From the NCBI GenBank assembly GCA_964596125.1, contig CAZQRP010000017.1, positions 1 to 64,000 of the forward strand: a DNA stretch of 64,000 bases, written 5' to 3'. The notes beneath the pieces are model-generated. The model was not told the origin of the DNA. It made no database searches and was given only the letters and a program-made list of their open reading frames with translations. This DNA comes from CAZQRP01 sp964596125. Its GTDB lineage: Bacteria; Chloroflexota; Dehalococcoidia; GIF9; UBA5629. Position numbers and translations under genes: made by a program. Positions 18,014 through 26,559 of the stretch are shown piece after piece (within the stretch, counting starts at the first letter, position 1; the number at the start of each line of letters is the position of its first letter).

Positions 18014-19156
18014 TTAGCTAATAGAGCCTGCTAACTCCCTTGCCAACTGGTCCCTATGGAAATCGGCATCGCCAAATGCGATTTCTGCAGATTTGGCTCT
18101 TCTCACATATAACTCCAAATCCAGCTCTTTGGTAAAACCAATAGCGCCATGAATCTGATGCCCCAGGGTTACGATTCGGCGATATGCTTCACTGGTCCAG
18201 GCTTTGGCGACTGCTACATGTTTCGAGGCCGGTAGTCCTTCGCTTAACAACCAGGCTGCATGATAGGTATTGAGCCGGGATGCTTCAACGTCTATTGCCA
18301 TATTAGCACAATGGTGCTGTATAGCCTGATAACTTCCGATAGGATGGCCGAACTGCTTCCTTTCCTTGGCGTAATCGATGGTCATTTCCAGGACTCGCTG
18401 TGCCCCGCCGACCATCTCTGCACATTTCGCAATCGCTGCTTTATCTAAAACACTCTTTAATCGTACGTTTGCAGCACCTGAATCTCCGACCATATTATCA
18501 ACCGGTACCCTGGCATTCAACTCTACCTCAAACAGTTTGTCACCACCGATGGTTCGCATCAAATCATAATATAAGCCCGGAACCTTTGTATCTATAATAA
18601 AAATGGCCGGCTCCTGTCCTTTTTTATTACTTGCACCGGTTCTGGCAACAACCAATATACAATCGGCAACATGAGCATAAGGAACAAATAGTTTAATGCC
18701 TCGAATAAGATAAGCATCTCCTTCTTGAAATGCAGTGCAGTTAATATCAGCGAGTCTATAACTATCATTCGTTTCAAGAAGCGCAAAGGTGACTATCGTA
18801 TTTCCACTCGCTATTTCAGAAAGAAATTGCTTTTTCTGTTTCTCATTCCCCAGTTCAAGCAGTGTATACCCACCAAGCACCACTGTCGAAATGAAAGGAG
18901 ACGGGCAACAAAACCGTCCCATTTCCTCTATAAGTATAGTCAAATCCAAGAAACTACCGCCCATTCCACCATATTCTTCGGGAAAAGGTAAAGCCATCCA
19001 GCCAGCATTAGCCATCTTACGCCATATCCCTACAGCATAGCCTATATCATCATCCTCCATTTCCCTGACTAATTTACTGGGATACTCTTTTTCGAAAAAG
19101 CTCCTGGCCTCAGTTCTGAGCATTTTCTGCATTTCTGAAAGAGAACAATCCATCAT
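18014..19156 (-). CDS. Acyl-CoA dehydrogenase-like subunit, type 1 (lacks the GTSEIQ motif)
   Basis: A 380-residue flavin acyl-CoA dehydrogenase homologue. N-terminal helices, the middle beta domain (FALLETNDSY, GIKLFVPYAHVADC) and the C-terminal helical domain (YAKERKQFGHPIGSYQAIQHH) are all present. The C-terminus reads AEIAFGDADFHRDQ and lacks the G-T-S-E-I-Q flavin-binding motif. Together with the next gene this matches the pattern of alpha2beta2 heteromeric dehydrogenases such as ChsE1-ChsE2 of steroid side-chain breakdown. Two ATGs in tandem follow AAGGGG; I use the first. The paralogue is at 44064. Confidence 0.86.
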   Translation of the reverse strand: MMDCSLSEMQKMLRTEARSFFEKEYPSKLVREMEDDDIGYAVGIWRKMANAGWMALPFPEEYGGMGGSFLDLTILIEEMGRFCCPSPFISTVVLGGYTLLELGNEKQKKQFLSEIASGNTIVTFALLETNDSYRLADINCTAFQEGDAYLIRGIKLFVPYAHVADCILVVARTGASNKKGQEPAIFIIDTKVPGLYYDLMRTIGGDKLFEVELNARVPVDNMVGDSGAANVRLKSVLDKAAIAKCAEMVGGAQRVLEMTIDYAKERKQFGHPIGSYQAIQHHCANMAIDVEASRLNTYHAAWLLSEGLPASKHVAVAKAWTSEAYRRIVTLGHQIHGAIGFTKELDLELYVRRAKSAEIAFGDADFHRDQLARELAGSIS

Positions 19157-19214
19157 TTGCCCCTTCTATTTCAGTATTCTCTGATAAAATGTTTTATGAT
19201 GGTCAGACGCTTAC

Positions 19215-20396
19215 CTACGTCCTTGGTAGACCTAATCCTCTGGTCGCCAGAATGTTTCTCTGTATTTCAGATGTTCCCCGGGCTAACGTAGAGCTAAATG
19301 ACTCAAGATAGTAATGTGCAATCTTCCCTTGTAATACTGCCCATTTTGAGTCTTTCGTTACCGGTCCATATGAGCCCAGTATTTTCATCATTGTATTAGA
19401 ACATCGTTGGGTAGCCTCAGAGCAGAACAGCTTGTTGATCGATGCTTGTGAAGCGGCAGGAAGCTGTTGACTGCCGAGCCATACTAATTGATATGCAATC
19501 ATTCGAGCAGTTTCAATCTCGATATAAATATCAGCTAAATAGTGCTGAATCTTGAGGTTATTTAGTAGATCATGCTCGACAACATACTGCGTTATTAAAT
19601 CAAAAAGACCACGCATTCTGCCAACCTCTCCAACACCAGCACCTCTCTCAAAATTGAGGAGTGCGAGCGAAAGCTCCCACCCCTGTCCCCGCCTGCCAAC
19701 CATGTTATCAATCGGAACTTCTACATTATCGAAGAAGACCTCACATAGGCTCTGCCCATTACACATATCACTGATTGGTCGAACGGTAATTCCTGGTGTC
19801 TTCATATCTACGAGAAAGTAGGTGAGGCCCTGATGTTTTTTAGGAACGTCCAGCTCAGTGCGAGCTAACATATGGCACCAATCACAGACGGTTGAACCGC
19901 TTGTCCATAGCTTCTGTCCGTTGATAACAAAGTGATCACCTTTTTCAACAGCAACTGTTTGAACCGAAGCTAAGTCCGATCCTGATTCGGGCTCGCTAAA
20001 TCCTTCGCACCAAAAAATCTCACCTCGAGCAATGGGAGGTAAATGTTTCTGCTTCTGTTCTGCTGTCCCGAAATGAATAATAAGAGGTCCTATCATACCT
20101 ACCCCTTGATTATCAATTCCGGGAGACCCGCGATAGCCCATCTCTTCGTGGAATATTGCAGATAACAGAGGGCTAGCTTCTTTACCTCCGTACTCTTTAG
20201 GCCAGGTAAGAGCTAACCAACCTTTCCCAGCCAGTTTAGGTGCCATAACCTTATGGAAGGCCCATACATCGTCCCTATAGAGGTCCGATGCTGGATTCAG
20301 TATTGGCATAATCCAATCCGCAGGCAGTTCAGCATCAAGAAAATTTCTTACTTCCTGTCGGAAGGACTCCTCTTCTACTGTAAAGGAGAATTCCAT
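19215..20396 (-). CDS. Acyl-CoA dehydrogenase, type 2 (has GTSEIQ)
   Basis: A 393-residue acyl-CoA dehydrogenase making an alpha,beta-double bond in a CoA thioester. FSEPESGSDLASVQT near residue 130 and INGQKLWTSGSTV are the flavin and substrate motifs of the middle domain. RGTSEIQRNILATRGLGLPR closes the protein. The residue just before this Gly-Thr is Arg, where medium-chain dehydrogenases carry the catalytic Glu, so the base must lie elsewhere. It is 18 bases from the hydratase gene and 58 from the type 1 subunit, its probable partner. The paralogue is at 45274. Confidence 0.88.
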   Translation of the reverse strand: MEFSFTVEEESFRQEVRNFLDAELPADWIMPILNPASDLYRDDVWAFHKVMAPKLAGKGWLALTWPKEYGGKEASPLLSAIFHEEMGYRGSPGIDNQGVGMIGPLIIHFGTAEQKQKHLPPIARGEIFWCEGFSEPESGSDLASVQTVAVEKGDHFVINGQKLWTSGSTVCDWCHMLARTELDVPKKHQGLTYFLVDMKTPGITVRPISDMCNGQSLCEVFFDNVEVPIDNMVGRRGQGWELSLALLNFERGAGVGEVGRMRGLFDLITQYVVEHDLLNNLKIQHYLADIYIEIETARMIAYQLVWLGSQQLPAASQASINKLFCSEATQRCSNTMMKILGSYGPVTKDSKWAVLQGKIAHYYLESFSSTLARGTSEIQRNILATRGLGLPRT

Positions 20397-20413
20397 TTAT
20401 GCTTCCAAATATG

Positions 20414-21184
20414 TTAGCGTCCTTTGAAAACAGGCTTCCTTTTTTCGGCGAAAGCTTTAGCCCCTTCTTCTATATCCTGTGCCGATAGCTGACGATTCAG
20501 TTGCTCGTATTCACGGCACTGCACCAGCGCCTCCCGCAGAGGTACATCCAGTCCTTTGTAAGCGGTCTCTTTAACTGTCCTTACTGCATTAGGTCCATTA
20601 TCGCAAATTTTTTCGGCGATTTTAATGGCTTCATCCAATAGCTGGTCATTGGGCACAACCTTCTGCACCAGACCGATCCTGTAGGCTTCTTGGGCATCAA
20701 CCCAGTCCCCGGTAAACAACATCATAAGCGCATCGCCCAATGCAACCGCCCGTGAAAGGCGTTGGACACCCCCTGCACCTGGAATCATGGCGCGCTTGAC
20801 TTCAGGAAGGCCAATTCGGGCATCTTCAGCCGCAATTCTAATATCGCACGCTAAAGCCAGTTCGCAGCCCAGACCCACTGCATACCCGTTTATGGCTGCT
20901 ATGGTGGGTTTCCAGGATTCTGGTGCGTCTGGACCAGTCATACTCTTTGGCTTTGGCTCCAATGCGAATATTTCCTTAAGCGACTTCAAATCAAGCCCTG
21001 TGGAGAAAGCGCGGCCGGTACCAGTGTAAATTAAAACCCAGGCATCTTCATCATCAACAAACTCTTGATAATACTGGCCCTGGAGCTTTATCATCTCAAC
21101 ATTTGCTGCATTCATAGCATCCGGCCGGTTGAATGTTAAAATACGGATATGGCCTCTCTTTTCCCATAACATCTCCTGGCTCAT
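20414..21184 (-). CDS. Enoyl-CoA hydratase (crotonase family)
   Basis: A 256-residue crotonase that adds water across the double bond made by the dehydrogenases. Both catalytic glutamates are present, in GLGCELALACD and in GLPEVKRAMIPG, along with the oxyanion-hole stretch TGRAFSTGLDLK. The C-terminal FAEKRKPVFKGR is typical. The frame is open to 21238, but AAGGAGGA nine bases before the ATG at 21184 fixes the start and makes the length equal to the paralogue at 46593. Confidence 0.9.
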   Translation of the reverse strand: MSQEMLWEKRGHIRILTFNRPDAMNAANVEMIKLQGQYYQEFVDDEDAWVLIYTGTGRAFSTGLDLKSLKEIFALEPKPKSMTGPDAPESWKPTIAAINGYAVGLGCELALACDIRIAAEDARIGLPEVKRAMIPGAGGVQRLSRAVALGDALMMLFTGDWVDAQEAYRIGLVQKVVPNDQLLDEAIKIAEKICDNGPNAVRTVKETAYKGLDVPLREALVQCREYEQLNRQLSAQDIEEGAKAFAEKRKPVFKGR

Positions 21185-21283
21185 TAATCTTTTTTCCTCC
21201 TTTTTATTGTTTAATATAGCCATTCTATAAATCATCACAGCGGATGATTATCCTTCAATAACTCGTATGGAAACGATGATTAT

Positions 21284-21724
21284 TTATTCCGTTATCAAGA
21301 GAAACTTGGGCAGATTGAAATCGGTTCCGGGTGCTTTCTCAAAACATACCTGTACCCTGCCGCCGATTTTCACTTCGCCCGGGGTACATCCTACTATTTC
21401 ACTTATTGTTCTCACGCCTTCATCAAGATCGATTGCCGCATAGATAATTGGTATACCGCTTTCCTCTACCTGCTTTCTCGGTGCCGGGCGTACCGGTACA
21501 AATACTTCTGTAAAAGAATATATTGTGCCTGTCCCTTTGGATTGCTGCCAGGCGAGGTTCATGCTGAAACAGTTAATACATACGGGACGCGGCAGAAACT
21601 GTAATCGTCCACAGTCCTGGCATTTTTGAAGAACAAAGTTCCCCTTCTGTGCTTCATCCCAGAATGTTTTATCTGCACTTGCCACATCGGGAAGTGGCCA
21701 TGATATAGTCCTCTCCTGTGCCAT
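21284..21724 (-). CDS. DUF35 OB-fold protein with zinc ribbon, partner of the thiolase-like protein
   Basis: A 146-residue protein with an N-terminal rubredoxin-like zinc ribbon (KCQDCGRLQFLPRPVCINC) and a C-terminal OB fold (GTGTIYSFTEV, GGRVQVCFEK). In steroid degraders the DUF35 domain of ChsH2 binds the thiolase-like aldolase Ltp2 and is needed for its activity. The gene here is two bases from a thiolase-like gene, the same arrangement. It likely forms the acyl-CoA-binding side of that complex. The paralogue is at 47527. Confidence 0.88.
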   Translation of the reverse strand: MAQERTISWPLPDVASADKTFWDEAQKGNFVLQKCQDCGRLQFLPRPVCINCFSMNLAWQQSKGTGTIYSFTEVFVPVRPAPRKQVEESGIPIIYAAIDLDEGVRTISEIVGCTPGEVKIGGRVQVCFEKAPGTDFNLPKFLLITE

Positions 21725-21726
21725 GT

Positions 21727-22893
21727 TTACCTCCTTTGTAAAATCATCGCTGATGTAACATTGATAAGAATATCATAACCCAGTAGTCCTAATCCTGTAA
21801 CCAGAGCCGTCTTAGCATTTTTAACCTGGCGGGCCCCTGACTCTCCCTTTAGCTGTCGCACAGCTTCGACAACATGCAGCATTGAGCCAGCACCACCCGC
21901 CTGTCCTGCCGATAGTTGCCCACCTCCGGTATTTATTGGGAAATCACCGTCAAACGTAATTTCATGTTCTTCTATGAACTTGCCACCCTTACCTTTTTCA
22001 CAAAAGCCTAAATCTTCGAGCTGTATAAGCACTGCGATTGGATAATCATCATAAAGCTGAGCAAAGTCGATCTCGCCTCTTTTCACTTTCTTAAACAGTT
22101 CGTCACCCAGGGCGGCAAATCCAGCAACGGTCCTATTATAGAGCGGATCCTCAACTTTGTAATTGATTTTTTCAGCATCGCTTATCAGGTATATCGGTTT
22201 ATCGGTTAATTTCTTAGCAACACGTTCGGAAGCCATCACAACAGCCTTGGCTCCTGTACAAGGCCGTACACAATCATAGAGACGTATTGGGCTTGAAATC
22301 ATACGTGAATTTATATAGTCTTCCAAAGTCATCGGTGTGCGAAATAGCGCATTTTCATTCAGCTCAGCATTCTTTCTAAAACTAACTGCTATCTTTCCCA
22401 GTTGCTCAATGGTCGTCCCATACTCATACATGTGCCTTCTTTGGGTAAGGGCGAAGTGAGTATTTGGGCCACCGTAACCATATGGGACCATGTAATTAGC
22501 GAATGGATAAGACTCTACTCCCCCACCTCGAGTGGCACGATGGCGCACAGCGACTGCAGCGCATACTATAACATCAATTTGATGAAACTGTATGGCATCA
22601 GCTGCTCTGCGTACGCCAACAACAGCCGAAGAACCGCCGCAGTCAATCCCTTGCACCCAATCCAGCTCCAGGCCCAACTCCTCAGCCACGAGGGCTGTAT
22701 CTGTTGGGAAATTGAGTCGAACCAGGCAAAATCCCCTCACATCTTTTTTCTTCAGACCTGCATTGTCCAGAGCTTTATTCACCGCCATACCTAGAAATGA
22801 CATGTAAGAGTATTTTGACATTAATCCTTCCGGCTCTGGCATAGTGTTGGGAATTTCACCATAACCAACCAGACATACTCCTTCTCTCTGCAT
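21727..22893 (-). CDS. Thiolase-like protein (SCP-x/Ltp2 type), probable retro-aldolase
   Basis: A 388-residue thiolase-fold protein of the SCP-x/lipid-transfer type and the first gene of cassette 1. The N-terminal active-site region is GIDCGGSSAVVGVRRAADA, with a Cys at the usual nucleophile position. However, the catalytic His of the thiolase G-H-P motif is replaced by Gln (NTGGGQLSAGQAGGAG), and the second catalytic Cys of C-G-G-G is replaced (LVTGLGLLGY). YDDYPIAVLIQLEDLGFC near 290 and EAVRQLKGESG are typical of this subgroup. Loss of the thiolytic residues plus the DUF35 partner fit retro-aldol cleavage of a 3-hydroxyacyl-CoA. The paralogue is at 47970. Confidence 0.85.
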   Translation of the reverse strand: MQREGVCLVGYGEIPNTMPEPEGLMSKYSYMSFLGMAVNKALDNAGLKKKDVRGFCLVRLNFPTDTALVAEELGLELDWVQGIDCGGSSAVVGVRRAADAIQFHQIDVIVCAAVAVRHRATRGGGVESYPFANYMVPYGYGGPNTHFALTQRRHMYEYGTTIEQLGKIAVSFRKNAELNENALFRTPMTLEDYINSRMISSPIRLYDCVRPCTGAKAVVMASERVAKKLTDKPIYLISDAEKINYKVEDPLYNRTVAGFAALGDELFKKVKRGEIDFAQLYDDYPIAVLIQLEDLGFCEKGKGGKFIEEHEITFDGDFPINTGGGQLSAGQAGGAGSMLHVVEAVRQLKGESGARQVKNAKTALVTGLGLLGYDILINVTSAMILQRR

Positions 22894-23138
22894 AGTTGCC
22901 CCTTCCTTATGTATTTTATGTCAAATAAGATGGTATGTACTTTATCTGCATACCCTCGTTAATTGATTCATCGACTTTAACACCTGATTATAGTGTACCT
23001 GGTTTCTTGGAACCCAATGTCAAACTGTGCCATTACTACGTACTATTCAATGTTGTTTACACCTCATAGTTATGTAAACTTTCTTAATCCTGTGGAATAA
23101 CTGGTAAAAATTAGATAGGTTATATAAAAATAACAAAA

Positions 23139-24434
23139 TCACATCAGGCTAGGTAAGAAGGTAGACAATGCGGGGACAGCTATCAGGAGGGCGACATGGC
23201 AAAAATCGGATATGATGAAAGGGATTATACCGCGGTACATGGTGGTGGCGGGGACATCAACTATCCCGGCCAGCCCAAACAGGTTTATACCAAATGGCGG
23301 TGTAATCAGCCCTATCTCTATTATTCTCACCATTACCACGCCATACCATATCGGTTGAAAGCCCAAGGCAACTATTGTAGGAAAGAGAATCGGAATGGTA
23401 AGGATTAGGATGGCGTAAATATCAAAAAACATGCCAAGTATGATATAGCCGACTAAAATGATAAACAGGACGATGTATTTAGGCAGTCCCAGTGCGATGA
23501 TATACTCACTGGCGACAAATGGTATCCTCGTTATTGCCAGGAAGGCATTGAAAACGAAAGCGCCTATAAGCAAAATAATAATCATAGCCGCATTCTGTGC
23601 TGTCTCTATTAAAGAGTCATTAATACCCTTGCGAGAGAGCTGTCTCCGTACCAGACCTATAACTAGAGCCCCAAAGGCCCCGATCCCGCCGGCTTCGGTA
23701 GGGGTAAAGACTCCGAGGTAGATACCACCAATGATCAGCAGGAATAGAAGAAGTACTGGCCAGGTTAGTCTGAGTGATCCCATTTTATTCCTGATGGTTG
23801 TCTTGGGACCAGCCGGAGCCAATTGGGGATTGATTTTGCAAAGAATGTAGATGGTAACACAATAAAATACGACCTCAAGTATCCCGGGGATAATGCCTGC
23901 AATAAACAGTTTACCGATAGACAGCTCGGTTAGTATGCCGATGATGATAAATCCCATACTTGGCGGGATCAGGATGCCTAGCGTCCCGCCGGCGGCGCAA
24001 CAACCAACAGAAAGGCTTGAGTCATAGCCATGTCGTTTCATTTCGGGATAAGCTATTTTACCCATGGTTACTGCCCCTGCCAAACTGGAACCGGTACAAG
24101 CGGCAAAAAGACCACAAGCGCCCACCGTAGCCATAGCCAGGCCTCCCTTGGCCTGACCCACCCAGGCACGAGCAGTATCATAAGCCTCCCTGCCTATCCC
24201 AGCATTAGTGACGAAGGAACTCATAAGTAAAAAAAGTGGGATTACCGCAAAAGAATAATTATTCGTCTTGGCAAAGGTAATTACGGCCATGCCACCAAGC
24301 GCGGGATCGATGCCACCTATTAAGGCGAAACCGGCGAAGCCTACCAAAATTAAAGCAAAGCCAACATGTACACCCGCGAAAACGAGTAGCATCATAACAG
24401 CTATGCCCAGGAGCCCGATTAAAGCTGGATTCAT
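23139..24434 (-). CDS. dctM: TRAP transporter large permease, system 1
   Basis: A 431-residue, highly hydrophobic DctM subunit with about 12 membrane helices, the sodium-driven channel part of a TRAP carboxylate transporter. Family motifs include GSSLAGAVTMGKIAYPEM, GGTLGILIPPSMGFIIIG and FTPTEAGGIGAFGAL. Its ATG overlaps the dctQ stop (ATGA), and the upstream order dctP-dctQ-dctM is complete. It is strikingly similar throughout to the permease at 26560, which points to a tandem duplication. Confidence 0.93.
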   Translation of the reverse strand: MNPALIGLLGIAVMMLLVFAGVHVGFALILVGFAGFALIGGIDPALGGMAVITFAKTNNYSFAVIPLFLLMSSFVTNAGIGREAYDTARAWVGQAKGGLAMATVGACGLFAACTGSSLAGAVTMGKIAYPEMKRHGYDSSLSVGCCAAGGTLGILIPPSMGFIIIGILTELSIGKLFIAGIIPGILEVVFYCVTIYILCKINPQLAPAGPKTTIRNKMGSLRLTWPVLLLFLLIIGGIYLGVFTPTEAGGIGAFGALVIGLVRRQLSRKGINDSLIETAQNAAMIIILLIGAFVFNAFLAITRIPFVASEYIIALGLPKYIVLFIILVGYIILGMFFDIYAILILTIPILFPTIVALGFQPIWYGVVMVRIIEIGLITPPFGINLFGLAGIVDVPATTMYRGIIPFIISDFCHVALLIAVPALSTFLPSLM

Positions 24435-24955
24435 CTCCGCACCACCTTAATAATGGAGTGCAGCAGGTCTAGCAGAAGAATGATAGCCAGCATTCCGGTA
24501 CCAATAACCAGTGTTAACCAGAAGGGCCAAAGAAGTATATCTAAATCGAAGCTTGTTCCCTCGGGGCCCAGCAAAATATATCTCTTGGTCATAATCGCAG
24601 ATTGCCAGCATATCAAGGAGAATGCGACGAGACCGATAACATAGGCTAAAATATCCGAGACTGCCTGAAGCTTTAACGGTAAGCGCTCAAACAGAAATGT
24701 TACTCTGATATGTCGTTTGTTGATTTGGCAATAGGCAAACCCAAACGTTCCGGCACATACTAAGAGAAGCCCAATAAGTTCCCACGAACCCGGTATAGGG
24801 CGGTTAAAAAAATACCGTCCACCAACGTCGACTGCCGTAAGTAGCACCATTATGGCCAGCACGCAAGCAGCAATGATAGCCATTACTCGACTTACAAAAC
24901 CTAACCCCCGTTCCACCTGCGACGCCAGTCCAGAGATGTTAGCTCGCCAGATCAT
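24431..24955 (-). CDS. dctQ: TRAP transporter small permease, system 1
   Basis: A 174-residue DctQ with four predicted membrane helices (starting at roughly 20, 55, 90 and 135). The conserved GGRYFFNRPIPGSWELIGLLLVC region after the first helix is present. It joins the substrate-binding protein and DctM. The start follows a strong GAGGAGG, and translation is coupled to dctM through an ATGA overlap. The paralogue is at 27852. Confidence 0.9.
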   Translation of the reverse strand: MIWRANISGLASQVERGLGFVSRVMAIIAACVLAIMVLLTAVDVGGRYFFNRPIPGSWELIGLLLVCAGTFGFAYCQINKRHIRVTFLFERLPLKLQAVSDILAYVIGLVAFSLICWQSAIMTKRYILLGPEGTSFDLDILLWPFWLTLVIGTGMLAIILLLDLLHSIIKVVRR

Positions 24956-25071
24956 TTCCTCCTCGCGGCTTCAAATATTGAAGCCAGCTTAGATTTGATA
25001 GCTTGTGGAGAGGTAGGGCTTGTGGCTATCAGCCCCCAAGCCCTACTCCCGGCTATTTACTATGCAAAGGC

Positions 25072-26157
25072 TCACTTTTTGTATGCGTTTCGCAGCTCCA
25101 GCCAGTAGTCCATCATCGCTTTTCCGTCTATACCATTAGCTTTCATGGCATCAACCCACTTGTACCAAAGGGGCTCACTTTTCGCATCCCATAATGCCTT
25201 CTCTTCCGGCTTGATGGTATAAATGGTCTGTCCTGCCGCTTTAATTTCCTTCATGCCGGCTTCTGCCACCTCGATCGATCCTTGAGAAGAGCGGAGTCTT
25301 CCCGCAGGAGCAGCCTCTTCGAGCACCTTTTGGAGATCAGGCGAGAGTTTATTCCATGAGTCCCAGTTCATACATATTACCATCGCAGTCTGACCGCCAA
25401 GTTCACTGTCAAGAAAATATTTTGCTATCTCCCAAAGCTTATAGTCGAAGACTTGAACGAAGTTTAGCCAGGCGACATTAATGACCCCCGTCTTCAAGTT
25501 CTGATAAATTAAGGGTGGCGGCAGTGGGACCGAAGCAGCACCACAAGCCTTCGCCAGATCCGCCTTTACGCCAGTACCACCTACCTTCATACCCTTCAGG
25601 TCATCAGGAACATGGATTTCCTTGTTAGCAACAAAAGTATAGTTGGACAGATTGGAGAGATATAACACCTTGAAGTCCTTAAACTCTTCCTTCAACTTGG
25701 GGAATTTTTCGATGAACTTCAGATGAGCATCATTACAAGCTTCCATGTCCTCTGTAGTATTGCTGGGGAAACCTATACCAGGGTACATGGGAAGTTGGTA
25801 TATCGGGAAATTCTTTCTGAAAACCGAAGCAGACACAACGGTAATATCGGCGATCCCGGCAATAATTGAGTCCCGGGATTCAGCCATGGCAAACAAGGTG
25901 CTGGATGGGTATATGTCAAATTTCATCTTACCTTCGCTTCGCTTCTCTGCCTCCTTGGCAAAGTGTTCCATCCCCAGGGCAATGCTTGCGGTCGGGGCCA
26001 TGTCGTAGGCCAACTTCAGTGTTACCGGTTCGACCGGCGCTGGTTTTGGTGTTGGTGTCGGGGTTGGTGTTGGTGCTGGTTTGGCGCAAGCCGAGAACAA
26101 CAATGACGCTATCATCACCAAGGTGAGGGTTAAAATTACACAATATTTCGTTCTCAT
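25072..26157 (-). CDS. dctP: TRAP substrate-binding lipoprotein, system 1
   Basis: A 361-residue DctP-type binding protein. The signal peptide ends in the lipobox LFSAC, with Cys about residue 23, followed by a Pro/Thr repeat linker (PTPTPTPTPKPAP) that tethers the binding domain to the membrane. The mature part starts with VTLKLAYDMAPTAS. Where most DctP proteins have an Arg that clamps the substrate carboxylate (K-I/L-R-V-P), this one reads MKVGGTG. The frame is open to 26184, but AGGGGGAG sits before the ATG at 26157. A coupled leader frame ends exactly at this start. It precedes dctQ and dctM of system 1. Confidence 0.9.
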   Translation of the reverse strand: MRTKYCVILTLTLVMIASLLFSACAKPAPTPTPTPTPKPAPVEPVTLKLAYDMAPTASIALGMEHFAKEAEKRSEGKMKFDIYPSSTLFAMAESRDSIIAGIADITVVSASVFRKNFPIYQLPMYPGIGFPSNTTEDMEACNDAHLKFIEKFPKLKEEFKDFKVLYLSNLSNYTFVANKEIHVPDDLKGMKVGGTGVKADLAKACGAASVPLPPPLIYQNLKTGVINVAWLNFVQVFDYKLWEIAKYFLDSELGGQTAMVICMNWDSWNKLSPDLQKVLEEAAPAGRLRSSQGSIEVAEAGMKEIKAAGQTIYTIKPEEKALWDAKSEPLWYKWVDAMKANGIDGKAMMDYWLELRNAYKK

Positions 26158-26213
26158 TTCTCCCCCTTTGAATTTATTGCCCAAGATAAGCCACCAGTTT
26201 TATATCTATTCAC
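26154..26213 (-). CDS. Candidate 19-residue leader peptide upstream of dctP, system 1
   Basis: A GTG start lies nine bases after GGGAGG (26228-26223 on the - strand) and opens a 19-codon frame (MNRYKTGGLSWAINSKGEK). Its TGA overlaps the dctP ATG as ATGA. Within the same ribosome-binding site an ATG-TGA start-stop also exists. The arrangement would couple translation of dctP to that of the leader. Too short to prove by sequence alone. Confidence 0.4.
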   Translation of the reverse strand: MNRYKTGGLSWAINSKGEK

Positions 26214-26559
26214 ATGATATAACCTCCCTTTTGCTAAAGTGTGTAATTATAGAGCTTCGCTTGGGGTAACTATAATCAACACTTATGCAGTTGTGAACAT
26301 ACGTCGGGCTCTATTCTATAGAGTGAAGAAAAGATTGTCAATAAAATTTTGTAGGTAAGAATCCAAGAGTATCAAACCAAAGGGAATTAGGTCTTCTCAC
26401 TATGGACAAGGACCCAGATAATGATATTAACAATCTTTATCGGACTTAAAGATTACAAAGATTACAAGGTAGGGGAAGTCAGAGAAGCAAAGGAAGAAAT
26501 GCTGCTAAAGGAGAAAGGGAGGTGCCCTCGTTGTGGCTTAGGTATAGAAGAATAATAAA
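26214..26559. other. Intergenic region between TRAP systems 1 and 2
   Basis: This 346-base region must hold the promoter of system 1 on the - strand and contains one small + strand frame, annotated at 26421-26555. A short inverted repeat CTCTAT-TCT-ATAGAG is at about 26311-26325. Nothing else stands out. Confidence 0.4.
26421..26555 (+). CDS. Possible 44-residue zinc-knuckle protein
   Basis: ATG at 26421, eight bases after AAGGA, opens a 44-codon frame. It is rich in Lys and Glu in the middle (REAKEEMLLKEKG) and ends in CPRCGLGIEE, half of a zinc ribbon. It stops four bases before the end of the convergent dctM. Composition is protein-like, but there is no second cysteine pair. It may be a small regulator, a remnant of a longer protein, or chance. 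Confidence 0.3.
   Translation: MILTIFIGLKDYKDYKVGEVREAKEEMLLKEKGRCPRCGLGIEE

Noticed and set aside
20414..21184. Loss of a catalytic glutamate in the enoyl-CoA hydratases (Met-Met near residue 160).
   Set aside because: On checking, both catalytic glutamates are in GCELA and LPEV and are intact. The Met pair is outside the active site.
25928..26143. Pro/Thr-rich repeat codons after the lipoboxes as a DNA repeat or microsatellite.
   Set aside because: They are in-frame linkers inside the lipoprotein genes, a common feature, and are best explained as protein tethers.
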